Below are positions 49,253 through 58,201 of a stretch of 64,000 nucleotides of DNA, piece after piece. Below the pieces are notes generated by a model that was not told the DNA's origin, made no database searches, and was given only the letters and a program-made list of their open reading frames with translations. The number at the start of each line of letters is the position of its first letter. The first letter of the stretch is position 1. This DNA is from Herbaspirillum sp. Sphag64 (GTDB taxonomy: Bacteria; Pseudomonadota; Gammaproteobacteria; Burkholderiales; Burkholderiaceae_D), in assembly GCF_014192645.1 (NCBI RefSeq), contig NZ_JACHYE010000012.1, forward strand, positions 62,001 through 126,000, written 5' to 3'. The translations under genes and the position numbers were made by a program.

Positions 49253-50302
49253 ATGATCACATTACAAAAAAAATCCCTACCCTATGCGCTCGCGCTCGCG
49301 CTGAGCGTCGGTGTTCCTACTGCAGCACATGCATGCGCTACTTGCGGCTGCTCGCTCAGTAGCGATGCTGCAATGGGCTATTCCGCTGAAACGGGATGGC
49401 GTATCAACCTCGACTATAACTTCATCAACCAAAGCCAGTTGCGCTCAGGCTCAAGTGCAGTCGGCGCAACGGTACCAGCGGCGATCAATGATAACAATGG
49501 GCAGCAGGAAGTCGAACACAAGACCATCAATCGCTACATCAATCTGGGCATCAGCTATACCCCATCGCCGGACTGGAATATCAGCTCCATTATTCCCTAC
49601 ATTGATCGCAGCCATACGACGTATGGTATCCAGGGCGTTTCGACACTAACTAGCGACAATTTGAGCAGCGCCAGTAGTACCGGAGTTGGCGATATAAAGC
49701 TGATTGGCAGTTATCAAGGCTTCTTGCCGACCCATAATCTGGGGGTACAGCTTGGTATCAAACTACCTACCGGCAACTACGGTGGACAAACGGCAGACGG
49801 CACCGTTGTCGGCCACCACCCGGTGTTTTTTTCTACCGGCCCGAATGCCAGTCAGGCACTCGATACCAGTCTGCAACCTGGCACCGGCAGTACCGACCTG
49901 ATCATTGGTGCTTACTACTATCAACCGATCAGCCAAAATTTCGATTTCTTTATCAATGGCCAATTCCAGGCGGCAGTGGCGCATAAACTGGATGAGACCA
50001 ATGCAGACTATCGTCCGGGCAATCAAAGCAATGTCAGTTTCGGGCTGCGTTATGAAGCAGATCCAAAATTTGTGCCCCAGGTACAAATCAATGTGACGCA
50101 CAAGAGTGCCGATCAGGGTGCATTGGCCGATACCACCGATACTGCCGGTACCGTTGCCTATCTGAGTCCAGGAGCGACCTTTGCAATAACCTCCAAGCTA
50201 CATGTCTACACCTTCATTCAGAAGGCCGTCTATAGTCAGCTTTCTGGCTATCAACTGTTCCCACGCTGGAGTGCCAGCGTGGGTGCCAGCTATGCGTTCT
50301 AA
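49253..50302 (+). CDS. Outer-membrane beta-barrel with CATCGC motif near the mature N-terminus
   Basis: A 349-residue protein with a signal peptide (LPYALALALSVGVPTAAHA) followed at once by CATCGCSL. The rest is repeated amphipathic strands (WRINLDYNFINQSQLRSG, YINLGISYTPSPDWNISSIIPYI, VQINVTHKSAD) ending in GASYAF, with the aromatic C-terminal residue of Omp85-assembled barrels. The clustered Cys near the exit of the signal peptide suggest a metal- or cofactor-binding site or a disulfide plug. GGAG precedes the ATG. Its 3' end overlaps the next gene by 11 bases. No family name recognised with confidence. Confidence 0.75.
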   Translation: MITLQKKSLPYALALALSVGVPTAAHACATCGCSLSSDAAMGYSAETGWRINLDYNFINQSQLRSGSSAVGATVPAAINDNNGQQEVEHKTINRYINLGISYTPSPDWNISSIIPYIDRSHTTYGIQGVSTLTSDNLSSASSTGVGDIKLIGSYQGFLPTHNLGVQLGIKLPTGNYGGQTADGTVVGHHPVFFSTGPNASQALDTSLQPGTGSTDLIIGAYYYQPISQNFDFFINGQFQAAVAHKLDETNADYRPGNQSNVSFGLRYEADPKFVPQVQINVTHKSADQGALADTTDTAGTVAYLSPGATFAITSKLHVYTFIQKAVYSQLSGYQLFPRWSASVGASYAF

Positions 50303-50870
50303 GCAAGCATCATTTTTACATGGGGGCGCCAATGTGGCGCCTTCGGCTGAGCGCCGTACATTGCTGCGTGCAGCGCTCAGCCTCGCAGCGGGTGTCGGTC
50401 TTGGCAGCTGGAGCAATACCGCCAGTGCCAACGCACTTGCTGTAGGTAAACCTGCACCTGAGCTGGTATTGCATACGCTTGACGGCACTAGCATTTCCAG
50501 CAAAGAGCTGACCGGCAAGGTGGTCATCCTCACCTTCTGGGCGACCTGGTGCGGTCCCTGCCTGACAGAGTTGCCGTTGCTATCCGAGTATCTAACGCGG
50601 CACCGCAAGCAAGGTCTGGAGATACTCGGGTTTAGCCTGGATGGTGCCGAAAACTTGCCGGAAGTACGCAGGTTTGCGAGTCGGCTGAATTTCCCGGTTG
50701 GTTTGCTGGGCAGCCCATGGGCTGGAGACTATGGACGCATGTGGCGCATTCCGGTCAGTTTCACGATTGATCGTAATGGGGTACTGGCCGACAACGGCTG
50801 GAATGAAGACGATCCTGTCTGGACTGTCGAGAGGCTGGAGAGAATCGTCACCCCTTTGCTGGCAAAGTAA
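50292..50870 (+). CDS. TlpA-like thiol-disulfide oxidoreductase
   Basis: A 192-residue thioredoxin-fold protein. A twin-arginine-like leader (SAERRTLLRAALSLAAGVGLGSW) precedes an AhpC/TSA-Redoxin domain with WATWCGPCLTELPLL (WCGPC active site) and RIPVSFTIDRNGVL with cis-Pro. It is expected to reduce or protect thiols outside the cytoplasm, perhaps the Cys cluster of the protein encoded just before it. The start overlaps the barrel gene's stop, indicating translational coupling. The Tat assignment rests on ERRTLLR alone. Confidence 0.88.
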   Translation: MRSKQASFLHGGANVAPSAERRTLLRAALSLAAGVGLGSWSNTASANALAVGKPAPELVLHTLDGTSISSKELTGKVVILTFWATWCGPCLTELPLLSEYLTRHRKQGLEILGFSLDGAENLPEVRRFASRLNFPVGLLGSPWAGDYGRMWRIPVSFTIDRNGVLADNGWNEDDPVWTVERLERIVTPLLAK

Positions 50871-50902
50871 GCCAGTAACAGGGGCTTCGATCTGAAGAAG
50901 AA

Positions 50903-51190
50903 CTAGCGGCGGATAGTATTTTTCAGTGCTTCAGGTGTGATGCTGGCGCTCGACACCTTGTTGACTTTGCCACTGCTTGAATCACAGGAACTGCAACCAC
51001 CGCAACTCCCTTTGGCCGACACCGTCATGCTGGCGCTGCGCAGGCGTTGGGCCAGTTGCTGCCAGCCGAGTCTGGCCGCGACATCTGACAGGCGCTGGGT
51101 CAGTCCAGCACGGACCGATCGCGGCAGGTAACGCTTGAGAACCGCCCAGCAAGCGAAAAGGACGATTGCACCGACAATAATCTCTTGCAT
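50903..51190 (-). CDS. DUF6587/FeoB-associated Cys-rich protein
   Basis: A 95-residue protein: one N-terminal transmembrane helix (IIVGAIVLFACWAVLKRYLP), a basic region (RAGLTQRLSDVAARLGWQQL), and a Cys cluster SCGGCSSCDSS near residue 63. Such small proteins follow feoB in many Betaproteobacteria and are thought to assist iron uptake; the mechanism is unknown. It is separated from the feoB stop by 10 bases, so it is the third gene of the feo operon. Confidence 0.85.
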   Translation of the reverse strand: MQEIIVGAIVLFACWAVLKRYLPRSVRAGLTQRLSDVAARLGWQQLAQRLRSASMTVSAKGSCGGCSSCDSSSGKVNKVSSASITPEALKNTIRR

Positions 51191-51200
51191 GTTCTACTCC

Positions 51201-53072
51201 TTATAAAAAGGCCACTGCCAACTGATAAGTCACAAACGAGGCCAGATACGCCAACGCAAACATATAGCCCGCCATGACCAACGCTGGCGTCCACGAATTG
51301 GTCTCGCGCTTGACAATCGACAAGGTTGAAATACATTGCGGCGCAAACACGTACCACATCAGCAAAGACAATGCGGTTGGCAAGGTCCACAGATGTGGCA
51401 ACATCGGGCCCAGCGCTGATGAGACTTCGTCGCCAGTTGCCGACAGCGCGTAGACGGTGCCCAGCGCCCCAACAGCGACCTCACGGGCAGCCATGCCAGG
51501 AATCAGTGCAATCACGATTTCCCAGGTGAAGCCGATGGGCGCAAACAACGGCTGCAACGCCGCGCCGATCTTGCCGGCCAGACTGTATTCAATGGCCGGA
51601 CCGGTCGCCCCTGCTGGCGCACCAGGAAAGGTCGACAGGAACCACAGGATAATCATCAACGCCAGGATGATGGTACCGACGCGCGAGACAAAAATACGAC
51701 CCCGCTCCCACAAGCCAAGCGCCAGATTGCGCCAGTTGGGAAGATGGTAGTTCGGGAGCTCAAGCATCAATGGCTGCGGCTGATCCTTGGTGATCAACCG
51801 CTTGAATACATAGGCTACCGCCATCGCAGCAATGATACCCAGCAGATACAGGCCAAACAGAACCAATCCCTGCAGATTGAAAATCCCCACATCACGATTA
51901 GGAATGAATGCAGCAATGATGAGCGCATAGACCGGCAAGCGAGCCGAACAGGTCATCAGCGGCGCAATCATGATGGTCGCCAGCCGATCCCGTGGATTCT
52001 GAATCGTACGCGTTGCCATGACTCCCGGAATCGCACAGGCAAAACTCGACAGCAAGGGAATGAAAGCCCGTCCTGACAAGCCGACACTACCCATCAAACG
52101 ATCCAGCAAGAACGCCGCGCGGGGCAGATAACCAGAGTCTTCCAGTAGCAGAATGAAAAAGAACAGGATCAAAATCTGCGGCAGGAATACCAGCACGCTG
52201 CCAACACCGGCAATGATGCCGTCCACCAGCAGACTGCGCAGCAAACCATCCGGCAGCAAATGCGCGACCAGCGCACCAAGGCCATCCATGCTGTCCTTGA
52301 TGAAGTCCATCGGCATCTCGGACCAGCTGAAGACGGCCTGAAAGATCATGAACAGCAAGCCCAGCAAAATGACATAGCCCAACACCGGATGCAGAACCCA
52401 GGCATCAATTTTATCTTCGGTCGTATTGGTAAGAGGACGCTCGGTGACCGCCACATTGAGGATGTGACGCACGATATCTTGCCGCTGACTGCCCGTCATT
52501 GACTCGGACTGATTGAAGCGGTCGGTCGTCCAACTGGCATGCTCGCCACCGGCAGAACGCCATTCATCAATGGCTTTGACCAGAGCTGCCACACCATGCT
52601 TTTTGACGGCAACGGTTTCGACAACGGGAATACCGAGCTCACGACTGAGCTTCTCGGCATCGACTTCAATACCGCGCTTGCGCGCAATATCAATCATGTT
52701 CAAGGCCAGCACAGTAGGACGATTAAGACGCAGCACCTCAACTACCAGTTTGAGATTAAGCTGCAGCTTGCTGGCATCAACCACCAGCACAATAAGATCA
52801 GGAGGCACTTCATCGCGGCGTTCGCCCATCAACACGGCTCGTGTGATGGCCTCGTCGGGGGTCAATGCACTCAGACTGTAGGTTCCGGGCAAATCCAGTA
52901 CCTGATATTGAAACCCTTGCTCGGACGCAAAGCGACCAGCCTTGCGTTCAACAGTCACGCCGGCGTAATTGGCCACCTTTTGACGGGCTCCCGTCAACCG
53001 ATTGAACAAGGCGGTCTTGCCGCAATTGGGATTGCCGACCAGCGCCAGATTCAAGGTATTCGCTTGCTGCAT
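51201..53072 (-). CDS. feoB: Ferrous iron transporter FeoB
   Basis: A 623-residue protein. The N-terminal G domain has G1 LVGNPNCGKTALFNRLTG, DLPGTYSLS and LNMIDIARKRG with NxxD; a GDI-like helical linker follows. The membrane part contains the Gate motifs (SSFACAIPGVMATRTI; PFMSCSARLPVY-like PLMTCSARLPVY) and about eight to ten helices. It imports Fe(II). The start is the ATG at 53072 (MQQANTLNLAL), since the frame extends upstream to 53117 without an initiation signal. It follows feoA. Confidence 0.97.
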   Translation of the reverse strand: MQQANTLNLALVGNPNCGKTALFNRLTGARQKVANYAGVTVERKAGRFASEQGFQYQVLDLPGTYSLSALTPDEAITRAVLMGERRDEVPPDLIVLVVDASKLQLNLKLVVEVLRLNRPTVLALNMIDIARKRGIEVDAEKLSRELGIPVVETVAVKKHGVAALVKAIDEWRSAGGEHASWTTDRFNQSESMTGSQRQDIVRHILNVAVTERPLTNTTEDKIDAWVLHPVLGYVILLGLLFMIFQAVFSWSEMPMDFIKDSMDGLGALVAHLLPDGLLRSLLVDGIIAGVGSVLVFLPQILILFFFILLLEDSGYLPRAAFLLDRLMGSVGLSGRAFIPLLSSFACAIPGVMATRTIQNPRDRLATIMIAPLMTCSARLPVYALIIAAFIPNRDVGIFNLQGLVLFGLYLLGIIAAMAVAYVFKRLITKDQPQPLMLELPNYHLPNWRNLALGLWERGRIFVSRVGTIILALMIILWFLSTFPGAPAGATGPAIEYSLAGKIGAALQPLFAPIGFTWEIVIALIPGMAAREVAVGALGTVYALSATGDEVSSALGPMLPHLWTLPTALSLLMWYVFAPQCISTLSIVKRETNSWTPALVMAGYMFALAYLASFVTYQLAVAFL

Positions 53073-53149
53073 AGTGTGAGACCAGAATGAAAACTCGCGC
53101 CGCAACCGCCAGCGCAATGGTTTGTGATGAAACGCCTAAGCGCTGCGTG

Positions 53150-53452
53150 TTACAGACGCTCGACCTGAATCAGCTCAGCCTCATGCCGACGTAACGCAAA
53201 GGTGGTATTGCCGATGCGTAGCGCAATCGGATCACCGGAGGGAAAGGCAATCGCCACCACCCGCAAGAGCTCACCGGGTACAAAACCCAGCTCCTGCAAC
53301 CGCTCCAACAATACCGTCTGCTCCGCGCCACGCGCTGGCATCAGCGCTCGAATACGGGCCCGATCCCCCTTGACGAGGGAAGACAGACTGGTCATTGCGC
53401 CAGCCTCGGCGGTAACCGCTTGAGCGGTATTAACGACTGATGGTTGCGACAT
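53150..53452 (-). CDS. feoA: Ferrous iron transport protein FeoA
   Basis: A 100-residue protein: an N-terminal tail of about 22 residues, then the SH3-like FeoA domain (LSSLVKGDRARIRALMP, LLERLQELGFVPGELLRVVAIAFPSGDPIALRIGNTTFALRRHEAELIQV). It supports FeoB. The start is the ATG at 53452 with AAGGA five bases before it; another ATG two codons upstream (53458) is possible. A Fur box lies about 46 bases upstream of the start. Confidence 0.93.
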   Translation of the reverse strand: MSQPSVVNTAQAVTAEAGAMTSLSSLVKGDRARIRALMPARGAEQTVLLERLQELGFVPGELLRVVAIAFPSGDPIALRIGNTTFALRRHEAELIQVERL

Positions 53453-53497
53453 GGACATCCTTGGCACCCCTTCCCGAGTCGGGAACATGAGAACATA

Positions 53498-53516
53498 AAT
53501 GAGAATCGCTATTATT
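53498..53516. promoter_or_regulatory. Probable Fur box upstream of feoA
   Basis: AATGAGAATCGCTATTATT matches an AATGATAATCATTATCATT-type Fur site at about 15 of 19 positions. It lies about 46 bases upstream of the feoA ATG, where a repressor would cover the promoter. Iron repression of feoAB is the usual arrangement. Confidence 0.65.
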
Positions 53517-53632
53517 ATGAAGCAATTTTCCCCTTTATGGGCGGCCAAATTGTTACAGCAATGTACCTGTTCTGGAAACAGCAACGCCGGCAAGGCTTTG
53601 CCGGCGAAAATTATCATTTGATCAACAAAAAT

Positions 53633-54667
53633 CTATATTGCCAGCCACGGTGGTGCGGCTTCCTTGACCAGAATTTTTCTCGGCAACAACTTTAGGTCGA
53701 AAAAAACATCCGCGATTTGCTGTTGCTCAGCAATGATGGAGGGCGTAATTGCTTCGGTGCCAAAGGCCGAACGACTCACCACGACATCAGCTACTGACTT
53801 GGGCAAACCCAGCACTGCGGCCAGCTCCGTTCCGAGTGCATCCGGATTGGCGCGGGCCCAGACGTCGAGTTTGTTGAGCTCGTCGATGACAATATTGAGT
53901 ACGTCGGTATTTTTTAGCGCGTAGTCTTTTGACGAAAAATAATACGCACGATTTTTCACAACACCGTTGGCATCAGCCAGGATGCGTACCGGCAAGGTCT
54001 TTTCAGCTGCCGCCAGAAACGGCTCCCAGATTACCCAGGCATCAATAGCGCCCTTTTCGAAAGCTGCACGGGCGTCGGGCGGCGATAACCAGACGGGTGA
54101 AATATCGCTGTATTGCAAGCCGCTTTTTTCCAGCAATTTGACCAGGAAGTAATGGACGTTAGACCCTTTGTTCAGTGCAATCCGTTTACCTTTAAGGTCG
54201 CTGACCTTGCGGATCGGCGACTCCTTGGGCACCAGAACTGCCTCGACCGAAGGCCTCGCCACGGTTGCGGCAACATATACCAGCGGTGATCCTGCCGCCT
54301 GAGAAAAAATCGGTGGTGCCTCTCCGGCATCACCGAAGTCGATGGAGCCAACACTAAGCGCCTCCAGCTGGACTGGTCCCGCGACAAACTCGATCCATTT
54401 AACGGTAACCCCCAACGGCGCCAGTCGCTTCTCCAATATGCCGCGCCCCTTGAGCAGACTGAGCAGCCCTTTCTGATTGCCAACCCGTAATTCACGCGGC
54501 GTGGCGGCAAAAACCCTGCCTGGCGACAGTGTCAGCGCGCCCACCCCTGCCGCGGCAAGCAAGCCACCTTGCAGGAGAAAGCGCCGGCGCATGCCTGACT
54601 GAGACAACGCTACTGTATCAACCACTCCTACCGGACGTACCGGCTCGACTTGCTTCTTGATCGTCAT
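53633..54667 (-). CDS. ssuA: Aliphatic sulfonate-type ABC transporter substrate-binding protein
   Basis: A 344-residue SsuA-like protein. A twin-arginine leader (GMRRRFLLQGGLLAAAGVGAL) is followed by RELRVGNQKGLLSLLKGRGILEKRLAPLG, FVAGPVQLEALSVGSIDFGDAGEAPPIFSQAAG, and DAWVIWEPFLAAAEK, typical of sulfonate/taurine SBPs. Its partners SsuB and SsuC are not adjacent (feoA follows on the same strand). GGGGAG precedes the ATG at 54667. It diverges from metY. The exact ligand is not known; taurine or alkanesulfonates are likely. Confidence 0.88.
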   Translation of the reverse strand: MTIKKQVEPVRPVGVVDTVALSQSGMRRRFLLQGGLLAAAGVGALTLSPGRVFAATPRELRVGNQKGLLSLLKGRGILEKRLAPLGVTVKWIEFVAGPVQLEALSVGSIDFGDAGEAPPIFSQAAGSPLVYVAATVARPSVEAVLVPKESPIRKVSDLKGKRIALNKGSNVHYFLVKLLEKSGLQYSDISPVWLSPPDARAAFEKGAIDAWVIWEPFLAAAEKTLPVRILADANGVVKNRAYYFSSKDYALKNTDVLNIVIDELNKLDVWARANPDALGTELAAVLGLPKSVADVVVSRSAFGTEAITPSIIAEQQQIADVFFDLKLLPRKILVKEAAPPWLAI

Positions 54668-54852
54668 ACAGCACTCCCCCATCTCTCATATTGATTCAAG
54701 CTGTCTATGTCGTACAGGCTGCGACTAAGACAAAGTGGCAAGTATAGAAATGAAGGGAAGGTCGGGAAAACGAACAATTGGCAGCATCGATATCTGTTTT
54801 CTGCCGCACTGATTTAGTAGTGCAGTGGTGCAGTCGCAATTACTCGCGCCGC

Positions 54853-54877
54853 ATATCGATATACCAAATGATCATTT
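54853..54877. promoter_or_regulatory. Two adjacent short palindromes in the ssuA-metY intergenic region
   Basis: ATATCGATAT (54853-54862) and AAATGATCATTT (54866-54877) are perfect palindromes 3 bases apart, about 60-85 bases upstream of metY. The position suits a regulator of either gene, for example a sulfur regulator. Neither matches a CysB or MetR site that I could name with confidence. Confidence 0.35.
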
Positions 54878-54938
54878 CATCACATTGCGCTAACTCGCTA
54901 CGCTGACAGACTCCTTTGACTCTTGACTGCGAGCAGCC

Positions 54939-56228
54939 ATGACTACGAATTCAGACTGGAAATTCGAAACCCTTTCGGTGCATGCCGGTTACACGCCGGA
55001 CCCCACCACCAAAGCAGTTGCGGTACCGATTTATCAGACCGTAGCGTTTGCGTTTGACGATACACAGCATGGGGCAGACCTGTTCGACTTGAAGGTCAAG
55101 GGCAATATCTACTCTCGCATCATGAACCCGACCCAGGATGTGCTGGAGCAACGCGTGGCTGCGCTCGAAGGTGGCATTGCCGCGCTGGCAGTCGCGTCCG
55201 GACAGGCGGCCGTCACCTACGCCATCCAGACTATCGCCGAAGCGGGCGACAACATCGTCTCAGCAGCGACATTGTATGGGGGCACCTACAATCTATTTGC
55301 TCATACCTTGCCGCAGTTCGGCATCCAGACCCGCTTCGCCGATCCGCGGGATCCTGATTCATTTTCCCCGCATATTGATGCACGCACCAAAGCCATTTTC
55401 ATTGAATCGATCGGCAACCCGCTCGGCAACATTACCGATATTGCTGCGATCGCCGCCATTGCGCACCGTCATGGCTTACCGCTGATCGTCGACAACACCG
55501 TCGCCACGCCCTATTTGCTGCGTCCGATTGAACATGGTGCCGATATCGTCATCCACTCGCTGACCAAATACCTGGGTGGCCATGGCACAACACTGGGAGG
55601 CATCATCGTCGATTCCGGCAAATTTCCTTGGGCGCAGCACAAAGAACGCTTCAAGCGCCTCAACGAACCAGATGTCAGCTATCACGGTGTGGTCTATACC
55701 GAAGCACTGGGAGAAGCCGCCTATATCGGACGTGCACGCGTGGTACCACTGCGCAATACCGGTGCGGCGCTCTCTCCGTTCAACAGCTTCCAGATCCTGC
55801 AAGGCATCGAAACCCTGGCGCTACGTCTGGACCGCATCACTGCCAATACACTGACAATCGGCCAACATCTACAGCGCCATCCTAAGGTCAACTGGGTCAA
55901 TTATGCCGGGCTGGAAGGCCATCCCGATTATCAGCTGGCACAACGCTACTTCAAAGGCAGGGCATCCGGACTGCTCACCTTTGGGGTCAAGGGTGGTCTG
56001 GCGGGCGGGGCGAAATTCCAGGATGCGCTCAAGCTGTTCACACGCCTGGTCAATATCGGTGATGCCAAGTCACTGGCAACCCACCCGGCGTCAACCACAC
56101 ACCGTCAGTTGTCTCCGGAAGAACTGCAAAAGGCGGGCGTGACGACAGATACCGTGCGTCTGTCCATCGGGATCGAACACATCGATGATCTGCTGGCCGA
56201 TCTGGATCAGGCATTACGCGAGGTCTGA
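54939..56228 (+). CDS. metY: O-acetylhomoserine sulfhydrylase
   Basis: A 429-residue Cys/Met-metabolism PLP enzyme: ETLSVHAGYTPDPTTKAVAVPIYQTVAFAF, SRIMNPTQDVLEQRVAALEGG, SGQAAVTYAIQTIAEAGD and the PLP Lys in IHSLTKYLGGHGTTLGG. It makes homocysteine from O-acetylhomoserine and sulfide. Length and the long insertion around FKRLNEPDVSYHGVVYTEALGEAAY distinguish the MetY type from MetZ and cystathionine gamma-synthase. It diverges from an ssuA-like gene. Confidence 0.95.
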   Translation: MTTNSDWKFETLSVHAGYTPDPTTKAVAVPIYQTVAFAFDDTQHGADLFDLKVKGNIYSRIMNPTQDVLEQRVAALEGGIAALAVASGQAAVTYAIQTIAEAGDNIVSAATLYGGTYNLFAHTLPQFGIQTRFADPRDPDSFSPHIDARTKAIFIESIGNPLGNITDIAAIAAIAHRHGLPLIVDNTVATPYLLRPIEHGADIVIHSLTKYLGGHGTTLGGIIVDSGKFPWAQHKERFKRLNEPDVSYHGVVYTEALGEAAYIGRARVVPLRNTGAALSPFNSFQILQGIETLALRLDRITANTLTIGQHLQRHPKVNWVNYAGLEGHPDYQLAQRYFKGRASGLLTFGVKGGLAGGAKFQDALKLFTRLVNIGDAKSLATHPASTTHRQLSPEELQKAGVTTDTVRLSIGIEHIDDLLADLDQALREV

Positions 56229-56374
56229 CCGGACAGTGTCCGCACTATCTGAATTGCGAAGTAACAAAACAATAAAACAACAACAAACGAATGGATCGGT
56301 TCTGGCAAGGCCGGTCCATTCACGCTTTAGACCCGCCCTACGTAGCCGTATCAACAATCTTCTGCCATTCTCTC

Positions 56375-56380
56375 TATAAT
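56375..56380 (+). promoter_or_regulatory. -10 element upstream of the DUF3311-mctP pair
   Basis: A perfect TATAAT 54 bases upstream of the DUF3311 start. No good -35 hexamer at 17 bases (CAACAA), so an activator may be needed. Confidence 0.45.
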
Positions 56381-56434
56381 TGCCGAGATTTTAAAAAATA
56401 ATTCCCTTCCACCAAAAGTCTGAGGAGATTCAGC

Positions 56435-56614
56435 ATGCGGCTTTTACTCTTACTGCCGTTCATAGGTTTGTTGTGGGTACCGTTTTACAACGACGAGTTA
56501 CCTGCTTTGTTCGGTTTTCCGTTTTTTTACTGGTACCAGTTTGCCTGGGTTCCTCTCACTGCATTGATCATCTGGATTGTCTATAAAGACGGTCTGAAGA
56601 AGGGAGTGGAATAA
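56435..56614 (+). CDS. DUF3311 small membrane protein
   Basis: A 59-residue protein: two transmembrane segments (LLLLLPFIGLLWVPFYN and FAWVPLTALIIWIVYKDG). The LLPFIGLLWVPFYN and FPFFYWYQFAWVPL motifs are those of DUF3311, which precedes sodium:solute symporters such as MctP. GAGGAGA precedes the ATG, and its TAA shares a base with the mctP ATG, so the two are coupled. It is probably a small accessory subunit of the transporter. Confidence 0.88.
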   Translation: MRLLLLLPFIGLLWVPFYNDELPALFGFPFFYWYQFAWVPLTALIIWIVYKDGLKKGVE

Positions 56615-58125
56615 TGAACGACGCATCCTCCGCAATCAATTGGACCGCCTTGGGCGTGTTCATCTTCTTTTTCGCGCTGGTCACCGTGATGGGCTTCTGG
56701 GCCTCGCGCTGGCAAAGTGGCGGCAGCTCCAATAAGGGTGCCCATCTGGATGAATGGGGCCTCGGTGGCCGTAATTTTGGCACCTGGATCACCTGGTTCC
56801 TGGTTGGCGGCGATTTTTATACCGCTTACACGGTGATTGCCGTACCGGCACTGGTCTATGCCGTCGGTGCCTATGGTTTCTTTGCGCTGCCCTACACCAT
56901 TCTGGTCTACCCGATCGTGTTCGTGATCATGCCAAAACTGTGGCACGCCGCGCACAAGGCGGGACACGTTACGGCGGCCGACGTAGTGTTTGGACGCTAT
57001 CAGTCACGTCGTCTGGAACTGGCTATTGCCATTACTGGCGTCGTAGCCACCATGCCCTACATCGCTCTGCAACTGATCGGCATGGAAGTCGTCATCAAGG
57101 CGTTGGGCGTAACCGGTGAGTTGCCACTGATGGCAGCCTTCGTGATTCTGGCGCTATACACCTACTCAGCTGGCCTGCGCGCACCTGCGCTGATTGCCTT
57201 CGTGAAGGATCTGATGATCTATATCGTGGTGCTGGTCGCAGTGGTAATCGTGCCGATGAAATTGGGTGGTTATGGCATCGTGTTCCAGTCAGCCCGTGAT
57301 GCCTTCGCGCTCAAGGGTGGTGCCACTGGCCTGACCCTGAAATCGCAACAGATCCTGCCATTTGCCACTCTGGCATTGGGTTCGGCAATGGCGGCCTTCA
57401 TGTATCCGCATACCCTGACAGGCATTTTTGCTGCCAAGAGTGCGGACACCATCCGCAAGAACGCCGTGTTCCTGCCCGCCTACACCGTATTGCTGGGCTT
57501 GATCGCACTGCTCGGTTACATGGCGTACGCCGCTGGCATCAAAGTCAGCAGTAACAATGATGTGGTACCAGCCTTGTTCAATGCCCTGTTCCCAAGCTGG
57601 TTCAGTGGCTTTGCCTTTGCTGCCATTGCCATTGGTGCGCTGGTGCCGGCTGCGGTGATGTCGATCGGTGCGGCCAACCTGTTCACGCGTAACTTCTGGA
57701 AGCCTTACGTCAATCCGAACGTCTCCGCCGAAGGCGAAGCCAAGGTTGCCAAACTGGTATCGCTGGTGGTGAAGGTTGGTGCACTGGTGTTCATCCTGTT
57801 CCTGCCGACCAAATTTGCGCTTGATCTGCAATTGCTGGGTGGTGTCTGGATTCTGCAAACCTTCCCGGCGGTCGTATTCGGTCTGTTCGTGGGCTGGTTC
57901 GGTGCCAATGCGCTGTTGTCTGGCTGGGCTGTGGGCATCATTGGCGGTAGCTGGCTGGCTTATGCCGATGGCATCAAGCCGGTGCATACCTTCCATATCG
58001 GCGCAGATTCCTACACGCTCTACACAGGTCTGATTGCACTGACCATCAACATCGTTGTTGCAGTGGTGGTTCAACTGCTGTTCGGTCGTGGCGGTGCGCA
58101 AGCACCTGCGCTCAAACGCAGCTAA
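56614..58125 (+). CDS. mctP: Sodium:monocarboxylate symporter MctP
   Basis: A 503-residue SSS-family transporter with about 13 transmembrane segments. It has WGLGGRNFGTWITWFLVGGDFYTAYTVIAVP, VTAADVVFGRYQSRRLELAIAITGV, and GSAMAAFMYPHTLTGIFAAKSADTIRKN. Members transport lactate, pyruvate, acetate, propionate or alanine. It overlaps DUF3311 by one base. A bidirectional terminator follows. The long minus-strand open frame over its 3' part is a codon-bias shadow. Confidence 0.9.
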   Translation: MNDASSAINWTALGVFIFFFALVTVMGFWASRWQSGGSSNKGAHLDEWGLGGRNFGTWITWFLVGGDFYTAYTVIAVPALVYAVGAYGFFALPYTILVYPIVFVIMPKLWHAAHKAGHVTAADVVFGRYQSRRLELAIAITGVVATMPYIALQLIGMEVVIKALGVTGELPLMAAFVILALYTYSAGLRAPALIAFVKDLMIYIVVLVAVVIVPMKLGGYGIVFQSARDAFALKGGATGLTLKSQQILPFATLALGSAMAAFMYPHTLTGIFAAKSADTIRKNAVFLPAYTVLLGLIALLGYMAYAAGIKVSSNNDVVPALFNALFPSWFSGFAFAAIAIGALVPAAVMSIGAANLFTRNFWKPYVNPNVSAEGEAKVAKLVSLVVKVGALVFILFLPTKFALDLQLLGGVWILQTFPAVVFGLFVGWFGANALLSGWAVGIIGGSWLAYADGIKPVHTFHIGADSYTLYTGLIALTINIVVAVVVQLLFGRGGAQAPALKRS

Positions 58126-58148
58126 GGTAGCATCAACGTCGTAGCACA

Positions 58149-58179
58149 CAAAAAAGCCAGGTGACCCCTGGCTTTTTTG
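58149..58179. terminator. Bidirectional intrinsic terminator between mctP and gntK
   Basis: AAAAAAGCCAGG and CCTGGCTTTTTT form a symmetric hairpin with a short loop. It serves both mctP (plus) and gntK (minus). Confidence 0.9.
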
Positions 58180-58201
58180 TCGTTGCTCATCCAATGTTTC
58201 G

